NCBI GenBank assembly: GCA_029817715.1
Contig: JARUPY010000154.1
Coordinates: 3,313,501-3,377,500 of the forward strand
Direction: 5' to 3'
Source: Melastoma dodecandrum
Taxonomy: Eukaryota; Streptophyta; Magnoliopsida; Myrtales; Melastomataceae
DNA length: 64,000 nucleotides
The position numbers were made by a program, and so were the translations under genes. Shown here piece by piece: positions 48,694-60,872 of this stretch. The first letter of the stretch is position 1; each line of letters opens with the position of its first letter. The notes under the pieces were generated by a model, which was given only the letters and a program-made list of their open reading frames with translations, did no database searches and was not told where the DNA came from.

Positions 48694-50336
48694 GTCGTTG
48701 ATAATACTGTGGAATGAAATTAGGTGATGGTTAGGGAGTCACAATATTTACCAGTATATCTATTTATAATCAAATTTCATTTAAAAAATCCTTATTTAGG
48801 TATTATTTGATACAGCAGGGATTTACTTGGACACCGAAGCCAAATTAGTAAAAGTAACGTCCAAATTTGGACATGATGTAATGATTAATTAATTTACTCT
48901 TGAATAAATTCTAGTCGTTCGTGTTGTGATTAATTCAATTTTTTTTTTTAATATGCATTTTATTATTTTCTTTATTACGGTATTTGGATATAAATTTGAT
49001 AGAATTTACACTAAAACAATTCATTAGATTAGAAGAAAAAAAAGGCCGGCTGGAAAAGCATTACCCCTCCCAACGTGATTTACTTTGCAACTTATGGTAT
49101 GAAATCAACGCCCCATAAATTGGGATTGAATCGGATCCACCCCCCGAAATCAACATGATTAATGTTCTCTCCTCGTCTGAATTGTTGGGGTGGTGGAAAT
49201 AAAGATTTCTTTTTTGTTTTGTTATTACCGGCGTGACGATGATGTTGATGATCAATCTCATTCGTCCGAAACCAAGGTAAAGATTGAAGACAGGAAAAGA
49301 ACGAAGGCCGGGCAGGAAAGAAGAAACAAAATGATGGATTATTATTATTGCCGGAAAATGAATAAATATATAAAGATAATATTGGGGTAGATTTTACGTA
49401 TGTTTGACTCAATTGGAAATTAAAGGAAAACAAACCATGAGATAAAAATATCTCGGGTTGTGTCGTTTCATGCTCGCGAGGTATCTGGGGACGGCAGCTG
49501 GGATCCAAACGCTTGCCTGCACAGAAACCCATGCGAATGCAACCCCCCAGGTTTGCTTTCAACCGTCATTGCGACGGGCACGCCGTAACGAAAGCTCACC
49601 CGGAACGTTCAACGAGTATGTCAGGGCCGTGCGCAAGGTCGAGGTTCCCCCGTGTCATGTAAAAAGGATGGAAACCTACCTACCTGCTGCCCTGTCCGAA
49701 AAGCCCCAAAATTTGTTACCGACCTATATCCAATTCCAAAGTGTCCGAGAGAGTCCACGGGCTTTCGGGCCAGGGGGGCCTTGTTTGGATCGGTCCCGCC
49801 GACGCTATTCCAGTTACGCGTAGTTCCAAGCCTGTTTCCTTCGAAAACAACCGGTAGCAACCTTACGGTGGCCGGACGAAAGAGAGCTCTTCAAATTCAT
49901 AGTCCGAAGTTATTACTAGATGAACCATTTAGATGGGATTCCCGAAGTTATTACTAGATGTATTACCACACTCCGAAGGGTTAGGGCCAATGTTTTAATT
50001 TGCTAGCAAGTACGTCCCCAAGTAACACATGGGGATAGGCGAGCTTAGTGACTAATTCTGCTTCTTATGGTTGTCCGAGCCGATACATAATGTTACACAA
50101 TAATTGCAGGTTTTTGAACTGAAAGCTCAATAATCTACTTATTTTACTTGTAGTCTTCAGATTTTTTTATGCGGAAAGTACTTGGTTTTTAAAGTAAAGA
50201 ATATTATCTGGTCATTTTTAGTTAGATCTCAATGAAAAAGGAAAACAGGCAGGACTGTGTGATGCCTTTGTTGCACCAATATCACTTGTTACATCTCCTA
50301 CTTGGAAACTTGTAATAATCACCTGCTTGCTATCAG
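48694..50336. other. AIR12 promoter and intergenic DNA with a GC-rich island
   Basis: AIR12 upstream DNA to about 49000 is AT-rich. 49450-49880 is an abrupt GC-rich island with frames open on both strands but no domain I know. 49900-50330 returns to AT-rich DNA and contains a 19-base direct duplication. Confidence 0.45.
48761..48768 (-). promoter_or_regulatory. TATA box of AIR12
   Basis: TATAAATA on the minus strand, about 70 bases upstream of the AIR12 ATG. The spacing fits a short leader. Confidence 0.6.
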
Positions 50337-51154
50337 GCTATGGATCTGGGGAGGGGTGCACATCCCAGGAGTTACATTATAGAAGAGATATGGCAGTGGT
50401 AGCGGGATTCTACAAAGCATTCTCGGGAACTTCAGAATTTGAAGTATGTGACATTGGATTTTGAGTTTTCGACTGATTAATAAGTTATATTTTTCCTTTT
50501 TATGATGGGCTTTGTGTGAGGTTTAGATAGTTACTGTTTCGGATTCATAGCCAGATGCTACTACCAGAGGCCTTTTCTTCTCTTCTAATCCATGCTTCTC
50601 TTCCAGAGAAACATGTGAGTTGGCATTGGAAGAGAAGCTTTCTCTCGACAATTCTGAGAAGGAAGGATTTTTGGATGATATGACCCATTGTCGTTCAGAG
50701 AAACTGGAGGCTTTGGAACGCGTTTTCCAGAAAGCGGGGGAAGCCGACATCCCCTCAGAGGTTACCTCTTTATGCTTCTACATTATTGAATTGTCCAGGC
50801 TTTAGTTTTCTGTTCTTTGCCACCGAGAGACTCTACTTCCAGGTGCCTGATTACCTATGCTGTAAAATTACTCTTGACATATTCCGTGATCCTGTCATTA
50901 CTCCTAGTGGATTGACTTATGAGAGAGCAACGCTGCTGGAGCATCTTCACAAGGTAACCGATTAGTTCTTCCGTGCGAGGTTACCATTTCGCGTAACATC
51001 TACTTATCAAGTCTTGTTAGGGAGCCAGGTTGGTAGATTTGATCCAACCACACGTGAGCCGCTAAATCCATCCCAACTCGTGCCAAACTTGGCCATAAAA
51101 GCTGCCGTCCAAGCATATCTAGAGGAGCACGGATGGGCATATAAGATGTTTTAA
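50337..51154 (+). pseudogene. CHIP: CHIP (U-box E3 ligase) remnant, lacking most TPR repeats
   Basis: CHIP is a TPR/U-box ubiquitin ligase that works with Hsp70/Hsp90. Four exon pieces remain: 50337-50443, 50607-50760, 50843-50953 and 51029-51154. The first holds the end of the TPR region (AMDLGRGAHPRSYIIEEIWQ), then a TAG stop in frame after WQW and a gap where ELAKAKYLEWE-type sequence is expected, then RDSTKHSRELQNLK. The second is the coiled coil ([19 protein letters not shown]). The third and fourth are an apparently intact U-box: [20 protein letters not shown], then [36 protein letters not shown] and YLEEHGWAYKMF. The N-terminal TPR exons are not found upstream. The frame from 50607 on is open, so a truncated U-box protein might still be made, but I favour a pseudogene. 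Arabidopsis CHIP is At3g07370, between PUB9 and AIR12. Confidence 0.75.
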
Positions 51155-53207
51155 CATCCGCATTTTGTTGGGTATATAGCAGGTTACATAGCACGTGCTG
51201 TTTTCTTCAAGGTGCAACCGATTAATTCCTTTTGTGATTGATTTGTGTTGTCCTGTGAGGTTTGTTGGGTTCACGCTGACATATAAGTCACCATATGTCA
51301 ATTGCAAAGCAACCAATTGGAAAATATAAACTGGGCCGACTGTACAGGTATATAGAGTCAATAGTACATTACGAAATTTCAGGTGCAACTGTTCGAGTCA
51401 TTTTATGTAATGCATTCTTATGAACAACGATAAAAGCTGTGGGCGACCTTCATTGGTCCATCAGGCATGGGAAGTGCAGTCTAATCATTGCTTTTTGGGT
51501 CTGCTTGAATGTTCTGAAGCTGGAGCAATGTCTGTGTTCTGGATCATTCAGAGGGACTCGTGATTAGTGTCCCACTTAGGTGGGGGTTGATTGTTGGTGA
51601 GCCCCAGCCGAAACCAGTTTGAACAAGAGAGGGCATGGTGTGCAATGTGGGTTAGTTATGGCTAATGGGGTCTGCCTCTTGCCTTTGCCTCCTTGTGGGC
51701 ACATGCTTTTGTTTGCTACTGAGCCTGATCCAAACAAAACGCCAGTTCATGCATGAAAAGCCTCATGTCTTTAAAGATCCATCATGCTTCAGACCAGACT
51801 AATTGTTGCAGTAGTGTATGTTTTATAGATCGAAAGGTGCTGCGGCTGACAACTTAGGTACACACCCTTCAATAGTCCCCATCTTTTTCTTGCATTGCCT
51901 CTTTTTGCCACCTCACCTGCCTGTGTTCTTCCCTGACATCAATTTGGGAAACATTATCTCCGCGTTTGGAGCAACAATCATCACATGGTGTGGGTCTTGG
52001 AGTTCCTGTCCTCCCTCAGATGATTTCCTTTTCATGACCTCAGATGCCTTCTGGTGGCAGCTGCAGATACATTTCCCGTGTGGCCTTTTCCCCAGACTTA
52101 AGGTTCTACACTGTTGCACACATCATCGCCAAGGCATCCGATGCATCATCATCTGCAAGTTGCATCGACTTAGGTAGCCAACTGATGCTGCCCGAGTTTG
52201 AGTTTTCGACGTGTCGTTCCAAACCTTGTTTCTTGGAAAGGGGGGGGGGGGGGGTGTCATGCACAGTAAGAACACAACAAAGGAGAAAGGTAAATGATAA
52301 AGATGGTCCATCAGAAAGCCAAGAAACAAAAGTCTGGATGGAGATGCCTGCTTCCCTTTTGTACTCAACGAAGGGTATGGAATAAAAGGATGTCTTTATG
52401 TATTCCCCTTTTTACGAGTTCTCTGGCTCCATTGTCGTCATTGACAATGACCCTTTTTCATCTTTGGCATTGGTTTTGGGGTTGTTCCAAAGGTCATGGG
52501 AGGGAGCACGAGTCCTTGTGAGAATTGGGTGAGAAGACCCCATCAACAAGCTGTCGATATCGAGTGATGTAGAAAGGATAGCCCACATGAGGATGCGAAT
52601 TATTTACACGTGATTGGTCTGTGGCGATGATAAAACGAGTACTTAAATTTCCCCTGGCATTATACGGATTTCAAAGGAACGTGGATGGCGGGGCTTGGGG
52701 ATGACATCTTTGTATTGTTCCCGCCATGTATCCAAAGGGGACAAAAACTAGTAAGAGGGGCACAGCAACTGTTCCATTCCGGACTTTCACAGAAAGGCAG
52801 ATGGAAGGGGCAGTGACCATCTTTTGATTGGACCACTACTTTTCACAGATCTTGCATTTGCCAATTCAAAGTCGGCACATTTTTGAACCATTCATTATTT
52901 CACCTCAAGATATTTGATATTTGTATGTAGTAGGCAGAGGTAGTAGTAGTTGTAGTAGTAATAGTAGTAGTAGTAATAGTAGTAGTGCTCGGTTTTATCC
53001 ACAGAAAGTTGCCCAAAACTTAAAAAGAAAAAAGAAGACTCACCCCAGAAGGCAGAAAACTTAGGTGATGGTAGCAGAGAAGGATTCACAGTGCGGACGG
53101 ACGGACGGACGACCTGGAAAACATATGCCTCAGATCGGCATTCGACAACTATGGCTGTGCCGTGCCGTAAAATAGATGATGGGAATATACAGGGACATCG
53201 GCCATTT
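51155..53207. other. Intergenic region between CHIP remnant and PUB9
   Basis: Non-coding, with a G15 tract at 52240-52254, a TAG-trinucleotide repeat at 52930-52987 and a CGGA tetranucleotide run near 53093-53111. Frames found here lack motifs. Confidence 0.5.
52930..52987. repeat. (TAG)n imperfect microsatellite
   Basis: Repeating GTAGTA/AGTAAT units with a few substitutions over about 58 bases. Non-coding and likely polymorphic. Confidence 0.8.
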
Positions 53208-55490
53208 TCAAGCAGTGTGCGTGAGGTTCACGGCACGATTCAGTCTCTCGAGTACTCCGTTTGCTTTCCTCTTCGCACGGGAGGTGCCATTTCGAGCAAG
53301 GTCGGAGATTGTGCCATACAGGGTTTCCTCCTCCCTCAGTTCCTTGAACTTGGTTCGGTCGCTGAAGCAAATGGTGTGTAGGATCGCTATACAGTTCTCT
53401 TTATTACGGGCGCAACTGGTCTCCCTTGTTACGCCCAACAGGCAGGGGACAGCTCCGAGCTCCCCCATTTCCTCAACTGCCTTCTGGTGGCTCGAGAGCA
53501 TCGCAAGGATCGCCAGCAACTCATCCAAGTAGACATTACTCGCTATCTTCTTCAGTATCACTCCCACAGCGCCATCCCTAACGGCTCTCGCCCTGTTCTC
53601 GTGAATAATGCACAGGTTGAAGATGGCGGACGCCACGTCTGTCATGGCTTGCGGGTGGCCTTCGTCGAGTAAATCGATTAGGGGCTTAAGTGCACCTGAT
53701 TTCCCGATCAGGGTCTTGTTCGAATCGAGAGCCGAGAGGGTGAAAAGGGTTGCAGCAGCATTGCTTCTTGTTTCAGTGGTACCCGACTTGAGTGCATCCA
53801 GCAGCAGAGGTATCACCGAAGGCATCTCTGCCACGAGTTTCTTGTTACTGTCATGTATCGAGAGATTAAGCAGTGTAGTTATCACATCCTCCTGGAGGTC
53901 AAGGTGGGGCCGACTCTGCAATCCCTTACCACAGAGGGGGTTCAACAATATAGGGATAGCCTCCGGTGATTCCCCAAATAGAGCCCGGAAAGAGGGCATC
54001 CTCTTCGTTAGAGACCTGAGCTCCTTTGCAGCCTCCTTCTGTTCCACTATGCTCAACTCCATCTTCCCTAGCAGATTGACGAAATGTTCTCTCTCAGCTT
54101 CGGACACTGAATCCTCGTCAATACAATGAACCGGATCTGAGAGCTCGATCCCCCTAGTTCTACACCATTTCACTATCATCTCCCTGATCAGAAAATTCGG
54201 CGTAAGGATCGTGTGTGAAAGAACTTGTTGGGTCAAGGGACACGTCCTATTCCCAGCTTTTAGCCATTTCTGTATAGAGGGGCGGTCGTACGTCTGCACG
54301 TCGATGAGACAATCAAAACACAGTCAAGAAACAGCGATCAAGTTATTATTCCCTGGTTATTAAATACACCTACACAAGAAGATCAATTGGAGGTTGAGTG
54401 ACCTCCCCTTCCATTGCTAATGACATGGGAGGTAAACACAGACAGATAAACTCATCAGCAATAAAACATAAACGGATACAGTTGCCAGCCCCCATCTCAT
54501 CCACCACCACTACGAGTGGCATGAGGAAGGTAGCTGATTCATAAAGAGGGTAAGAGATTGACTGATTCCACACCACCAGAATTCACATGAAACGTCGACA
54601 GAACAGAACAAAATAAAGGGAACTGCCAAAATTTCCCACAGAATCATCGCATCTCAACAGAGACAGGGAGGGAAAAGGAGTTCGGGAGATGATTATCGAG
54701 ATCAAACACAATTAGAGAAGTTAAAAACAGTACATCAAAATTCATGGAATGCAGAGCAGTAAAATTCATGGAATGCAGAGCAGTCCAGAGACGACGAGGC
54801 TGAAAAGAACATGACATTCTGGAGAACCAAAAAATGAAAAACACAACACCATCAATCACGGGTTACACCCAGAAGAAATAAATTTTCCATCTTGAATGAA
54901 GAGGCGAACAAACTGTGAACATCGTAATAAACAATCAAGCTCCAAACTTTCAAAAAAAAAAAAAAACAGAAAGAATGAGAAGAGAACACCAAACATCTTT
55001 ACCCAAGAATTTCATTCTTTCTTCTGTCTTTTCAGTATTCCGGTAATGATTCAATCGTTTAATTTTACAAACCCAAAAACAAGAAACAGAGCAACCCTAT
55101 TTCAATCAGTCAGAAGAGAGAAAATATCATCAAACAAGAAACAGATAACCGAACAAATCAAAAACCGAATACAAAAATGAAGAAGGCGATCGTTCAGGAT
55201 ACCTGCCCGGTGGAAACAATCACGGGATCCCTCATGACCTCCTTGGAGATGGGACACCTGAACTCCTCGGGACAGTTAACACTCCTCAACGAACCAACCT
55301 TTTTCCTCCCAACCTTCAACTCCCTCAACGCCACCAACATCTCCTTGGCGTGATCAACCACCTCAGCTCCAGAATCCTCGTCTTCCACTATCCTCCTCAC
55401 GACCCTCTCGAGCTCCCTCTTCAACTCCGCCACCCTCACCGCCTCCCCGCCTCCTCCTCCTCCTCCGCCGCCATCCGCCGTCTTCGCCAT
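53208..55490 (-). CDS. PUB9: U-box/ARM-repeat E3 ubiquitin ligase PUB9
   Basis: Two exons, 55490-55203 and 54293-53208, encode 457 residues, close to the Arabidopsis protein. It transfers ubiquitin from an E2 to substrates recognised by its ARM repeats. After a poly-glycine start there is a helical region ([20 protein letters not shown]). The U-box spans roughly 72-145 and crosses the intron: [20 protein letters not shown], then [23 protein letters not shown] repeats fill the C-terminal half ([60 protein letters not shown]). I chose ATG 55490 (MAKTADGG) over the upstream 55529 because the protein resembles the family from there. The 909-base intron splits the U-box as in related PUBs. The glycine run comes from a CTC/CCG trinucleotide repeat. 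Confidence 0.93.
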
Positions 55491-58031
55491 CACCTCCCCT
55501 CCCCCCTCCCTCTTCCCCAACACACACACAACCCAAAAAACTCTCAGAAAACGAAGAAAGCCAACCGTCCGGCGTCCTCCATCAAATACCCAGTTGCGTA
55601 CACGCGGCTCCCGTCGCCGGGAGCATGAAAAGATTGAATCTTGCGGTGGAATTCCTCAACCCAAGAGTCCAAAAGACTCTCTCTCTCTCCCCCCCGCCCC
55701 CTACAACTCCTCGGGTTTCATTTTTCTTTCTTTATGGGATGACGTGTCGGGGGGAGAGAATGAGGATTCCTACGTGGTTGGAGTGGGGAAGTGGAGTGAA
55801 AGCCCAAGTAGGAAGTGGGGGTGTTCGTTCGTGGGGGATGAAGAGGAGATGAAGAGGGAGGAGACGAATGAAATGGATGGATGGATGGATTGCCTGTGAG
55901 CTGGCTCGCCCCTCCTTTTTCATATGAGCAGATTCAATTATTTCCATCTGATCAGAGGTGGGGGGTACCTAAAACTTTATTCAATTAATCAGAACAATTT
56001 TGGTCATTCTAACATCAAATGACTATTCATTACGTACTTGAGGTCTTATCATCATCAGTGGGTGAAATGAATCCTTTTTTATTGTGGGAGTTGTTTCCGC
56101 ATTCATTAAGACAAGTGAATTCCACCGCAACAAACCAAATAAAAGGGGAAAATATGGGCAATTCTTTTTAATTTATTTCCATTTGAAATTCAAGCTGTGT
56201 TATAAGTATCTTGGGACTGTCTTTTAAAGAAGGTGGGGAGGATTTGTAGGTGTCTTTGACTTTTTATTGATTCGAATGGTCATAAAAACTTTGCTATATG
56301 CAAGTAACCGAAATATCGGGCAAGAAAAGTACATGTTCACATAGCATTAATACTATAAACTACACAATTAACATCGTGTCCTAGGTTTCTAAACCATACT
56401 CTGAAAAAAACATAAATAAAAAGTATAACATGATAACCACACAAACGCGTGGTGGTCACAAAAGAAAAATCACCGAAAATGACAAACCTTGATTGAGACC
56501 CTCGGGTGCTACCACAGAGTTTTAATATTCTATTTCCCAAAAACACAATATAACAAAAGGTTTTAAAAAAAATAGTTTATTTTACACTGAAATTGGAAGA
56601 AAAATAACTCGGGAAATGCTTTATCTATAATTTTAAAGAATTTTATTGTTAGAAGAAAAAACAGATATCGGAGATACCAAATATGACATGTAAAGCAATG
56701 AAAAGGTTGGTTCATTTCCGACTTCAGAACAAAAAATTCGCTCATAATATTCATGGGAAAAGTTCTCTTTTTGCATAAATATACAATTTCTTAGACATAT
56801 TCAAACATATAAGCAAACCTTCAACGCGTTTTAAAATTAAAAATTCGTGGATATTTAATTTTTAAACGTCCGTTTCTAATCTAAAGAGGATGAAAAGAAT
56901 AGAGCTGGTTTTGGTTCGAGACAAACACATTCAAACCTCTATATGCTAATAATATCGAGAAAATAGAGGAAGGGGGCTAGCAAACTAAAATTAGAAACTA
57001 TTCATTGCCAAAATGACATTGATTGGGTAAGATTAAGAACAATCACCCACCAATGAGAAAGGTGTCGATCAACACCAAATCCTAATCCTATATCCATCCA
57101 CTAGTTAAACTATTAAGGAATCCAACTTGGGATGACGACATTGGAGGGTTAGGCCCCGATTCATCCCAACATTCATAGCGTCCGACCAAAGAACCCTTTG
57201 CTTGCGTAGGATTAGGATCATCCTCGGTATAATTGTTTGACTCGCTAACGCGTTAAGAAAATTAACACAGCATACGGTAGGTAGGTATTACTTTCATATT
57301 TTCACGCATAATATATATATAAAAAGAAGGCGAGCAAACAACCGCCGGGGGGGGGGGGGGCGGATGGATCCATGCAGAAAGCCAGCTGGGGAAGACGCGT
57401 GGATGAATTCCGTGACGATAAAGGAAGAGAAATCATGCGGCGACAAACATCATAATAACACGCTGAAAATTTTAATATATAATCAAAAGATGGCGACGTG
57501 ACCCTCCCCTCCTATAAAGGAGAAAACCGAGTCTTGTTGGTTGTCCTGTCACCACCACGCATCGGTGGTGGTGGTGGTGGTAAGCAGATGCGAAACAACA
57601 GACTGGTTGACCGACACCCTCCAGATAGACGTTGGATTTATGTTTATCCATGGAAGTGACGATAATTCAAGTGGATGGGAGAATAAATAAATGAGTTTTT
57701 GAGTTTTATCGGGTTTCTTACCTAAACGTATGAATTTAGAGTTCGATGCATGTCGGAGGAGGAAGAATAAGAAGGAGAGGGAAAGGACGACAAGTGTCGC
57801 AGGAAACGTCAACACGTTGTTTAGGGGTGAGGAGGGCTTGAAAAGTTTCAAACCTCCCCCCTTTTTGCAATTACAGGAAAAGGACTTCCTAAAGCAACCC
57901 TAATTTTTCATCCCTCAAACCGCCGCCCCCCCCCCCCCCCCGGCCATGAGAAATCCGTCAAGAAACCAACCCTAACTCTACCACCCAACAGGGTCGGCTC
58001 GGATCGGCTCCTTCTTTCGTATTTAAATATA
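55491..58031. other. PUB9 promoter and AT-rich intergenic DNA
   Basis: 55500-55950 is the CT-rich presumed promoter and leader of PUB9. The rest is AT-rich with short motif-free frames, G14 (57347-57360), C16 (57926-57941) and a GGT repeat near 57565. Confidence 0.5.
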
Positions 58032-58618
58032 GGCAAAATATACGTTTATGGCCTCAACTTTAAGTCAACTTTCTATTTTGTCATTAACTTAGTTTGTTAT
58101 ATAATTTTGTCACCAACTTTTGTTTTTATTTCTATTTTGGCCAATCATGAATTTCTTCTAGCGAAAGCCAAACAAGGCCTTAATATAGTCTAACATATGT
58201 CATATAATAGTGGAGTTTTGACATTTCATTCATTCGTCTCATAATCCACTTTATCCGTAATAGTCTCCCCCTAATAGAACATCATCTGACATTCATCGAT
58301 TTTTCATATTTTTTGACAACATCAGCAACTATCGTTAACTTTGGCTTCCAATTCACTTGATTTGTTCATCAAAATTTTATAATAAAAAATCAAATGAAAG
58401 GTTTCAATATTATTTCCTATTTTTTAAAATCTTTTTTCGTTTTAGTCGATAAATGAAAATTGTCTATTAAGGCCTTGTTTGGCTTTCGCTAGAAGAAATT
58501 CATGATTGGCCAAAATAGAAATAAAAACAAAAGTTGGTGACAAAATTATATAACAAACTAAGTTAAGGACAAAACAGAAAGTTGGCTCAAAGTTGAGGCC
58601 ATAAATTGATATTTTGCC
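58032..58618. mobile_element. Mutator-like MITE with 154-bp terminal inverted repeats
   Basis: Left arm 58032-58185 and right arm 58465-58618 are near-perfect inverted copies, beginning GGCAAAATATACGTTTATGG and ending inside at AAGGCCTTAATA. The loop (58186-58464) is AT-rich and non-coding. The nine bases outside each end, TTAAATATA and TTTAATATA, differ at one position and look like a 9-bp target duplication, the mark of Mutator-like elements. High arm identity suggests fairly recent insertion. Confidence 0.85.
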
Positions 58619-59269
58619 TTTAATATATTTTATAAGTTGTGATTTGATTTTTATACATTAAATTTTTTTTTTATTTTTAAATTTATTAAAATTTATATCT
58701 CTTAATTGATGTGTAAGTAGGCCGTTAAACAAAACAAAAGATTATATTAAATTGAGCATCGATTTGTACATTATAAAAATTTAAAGTATTTTTTTTTTTG
58801 GGAATAGAAAATTTGGGTGGGGTTTCATTGGGAATCAACAAATTCTGTTGGGTGGGAAATTAAATCGAAGGGGTCTGGTGTGTGTATGTCATTATTAATA
58901 ATACTCTTTTCAAAACGAGGGGAAAAAAGTCGAGGAAAATTAGTCGAAAAATAATTCTCAAAGGATAAAAAAATTCAAAATTTTTGAAATACAGTTTTAG
59001 AATCGAATTCTATAAATTCGATTTTTTCAAAAAGTTTGTTAAAGTTCGACTTTATTTTTATTTTTTTAAAAATCGAACTCTACAAATTTAACCTTCTGCT
59101 CTATTTCGTGATTTTTTAGATTAACCTTAAAGCTCGAAAAAAGTCGGGCAACGTATAATTGCAATTTATGTTTTAATTGTAAAAGAAATTACTTTTTTAC
59201 ATTCGTTGGGTCACTAACCCATGATGACGTTCTGCGATAGGAGAACCAAAAGAATGGGTCAACTCAGAA

Positions 59270-59292
59270 CCCCCCCCCCCCCCCCCCCCCCC
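59270..59292. repeat. C23 homopolymer
   Basis: Twenty-three consecutive C, the longest single-base run in the window. Confidence 0.9.
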
Positions 59293-60010
59293 ACTCTATT
59301 AATTGGCTGCCGGGGAAAGGCAGGCTAATTAGGCATTTTTTGGTTAAATACCGAAATGAATTAAAAAAAAGGGGGTGTGCGATTGATGACTGATTAAGGT
59401 TTCTGTCGTTTGTTGTTGCATGCAATCGCTACGACTAACCCTAACCCCCCCTTGGAGTCATCTTCTTCATCCGAATGAGACAATTCATTCGCTCCCAATA
59501 AGTTGTCGGTGCATCCCCCAATAAGTCGTGGGGGATTCAGTCGAGATGCGATCGCCTCCTTTTAGATTAGCAAACTAATCACGTTGATACACAGAGAGGC
59601 GACAAAGTTATGATAGGGTGGTGGTTTGGATATCCCATCGATCGTCATTTGTTTACAAAACCCCTTGTTTGGCCGAAGACGGATTCTACTAAATCACGTT
59701 TTCTGTCGATGGGATAAAGGAGAATATTTTGAAATAATGATAAGGGTTTGTCGGAAAATCTTTGACCGAATTGTAAAATGGTAAAATTCGAGATGTTAAT
59801 AGAACACGAAGTAGGTGGGTCCGTAATGGTCCGATATCTTCTAGGTTGGATATTAATGATTTTGTTACACTAGATAAGTTTAACACCCGAGGAGGTGAAT
59901 ACGTGGTTAAAAGATGTACATGAAAATGCCAGCTTTAGATTGATATTTTCTTGTCCCGACCCGACTGACAACCAACCTTCAATCATACGACGTGTCTCCC
60001 TGTACCCAAT

Positions 60011-60031
60011 CCCCCCCCCCCCCCCCCCCCC
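60011..60031. repeat. C21 homopolymer
   Basis: Twenty-one consecutive C in AT-rich intergenic DNA, 0.7 kb from the C23 run. Confidence 0.9.
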
Positions 60032-60872
60032 ACTACATTATAATAACAACTAAGGGACAAGAAGGCCCCCACACTCAACAAAGCTTTTGTTTTTGCCGAC
60101 ACCAGTGTCCATCAACTCTTCCTTGAAATGCCAAAAGGAGTCCTATACTTTGAAAGTAATTGCAATGGGGTCCAAAACCATGGTTCACTTCGTCTGTTCC
60201 TCTCGTGTGGTGGGGAGGTGGGCGGACCAAATCCAAGCCCAACACCCAAAAGGGGGACAAACCAATGCCTCCCAACATACAAAGGAGAACTGTAGTCACT
60301 TGTTTTTTCTTTAACAAACTGGTACATTGATTATCCAAATCTATTCAGGACAAAGGGCATGACCCGAGTCGAGGCCGAATACCCCCAGACTCGAGCTCGG
60401 CTCGAAAACATATATAATAAAGTTCACTTCACATCCATAAATCTGAAATAACAAAACCATCTCCAAAAGAATTATTCTCCCAAAACATCTCCATAAGATA
60501 TAACTAAATTTCTTAAAATAACCACAAACTACAATAACCATACTTCTAAAGCATCTTCACAATACAGCTTTATTACCAAATCCTAATGATATTACAATGG
60601 CATCATCACCTGCATGTAAAATATTATAAATAGTATTACAATCGCCATAACAATAATAAGACGATAAATATCTTAAAATTTTGTAAAGTATGTAACGATA
60701 TTTAGCTTACTTCAAGAAGTTGAATTAGGTACTTGAATAAATATATATTGCTATGTTTTCCCTTTCTGTAAAAGAAACATAAACAAGAAACAAAAAGCTT
60801 GGGTTAGTAACATGTTTAATAAATAATATATTTCGCAAATTGAAAAAACTTTAAATGAAAAAAAAATTACCT

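Larger units (their letters stand above)
58619..60872. other. AT-rich intergenic DNA
   Basis: No gene recognised. Contains C23 (59270-59292) and C21 (60011-60031). Frames around 60075-60340 overlap in opposite strands and lack motifs. Confidence 0.5.

Noticed and set aside
53608..54129. Plus-strand frame of 173 codons inside PUB9
   Set aside because: Antisense shadow of the ARM-repeat exon.
60075..60338. Pair of opposite-strand frames near 60.1-60.3 kb
   Set aside because: They overlap each other, match no family and lie in AT-rich DNA beside homopolymers.
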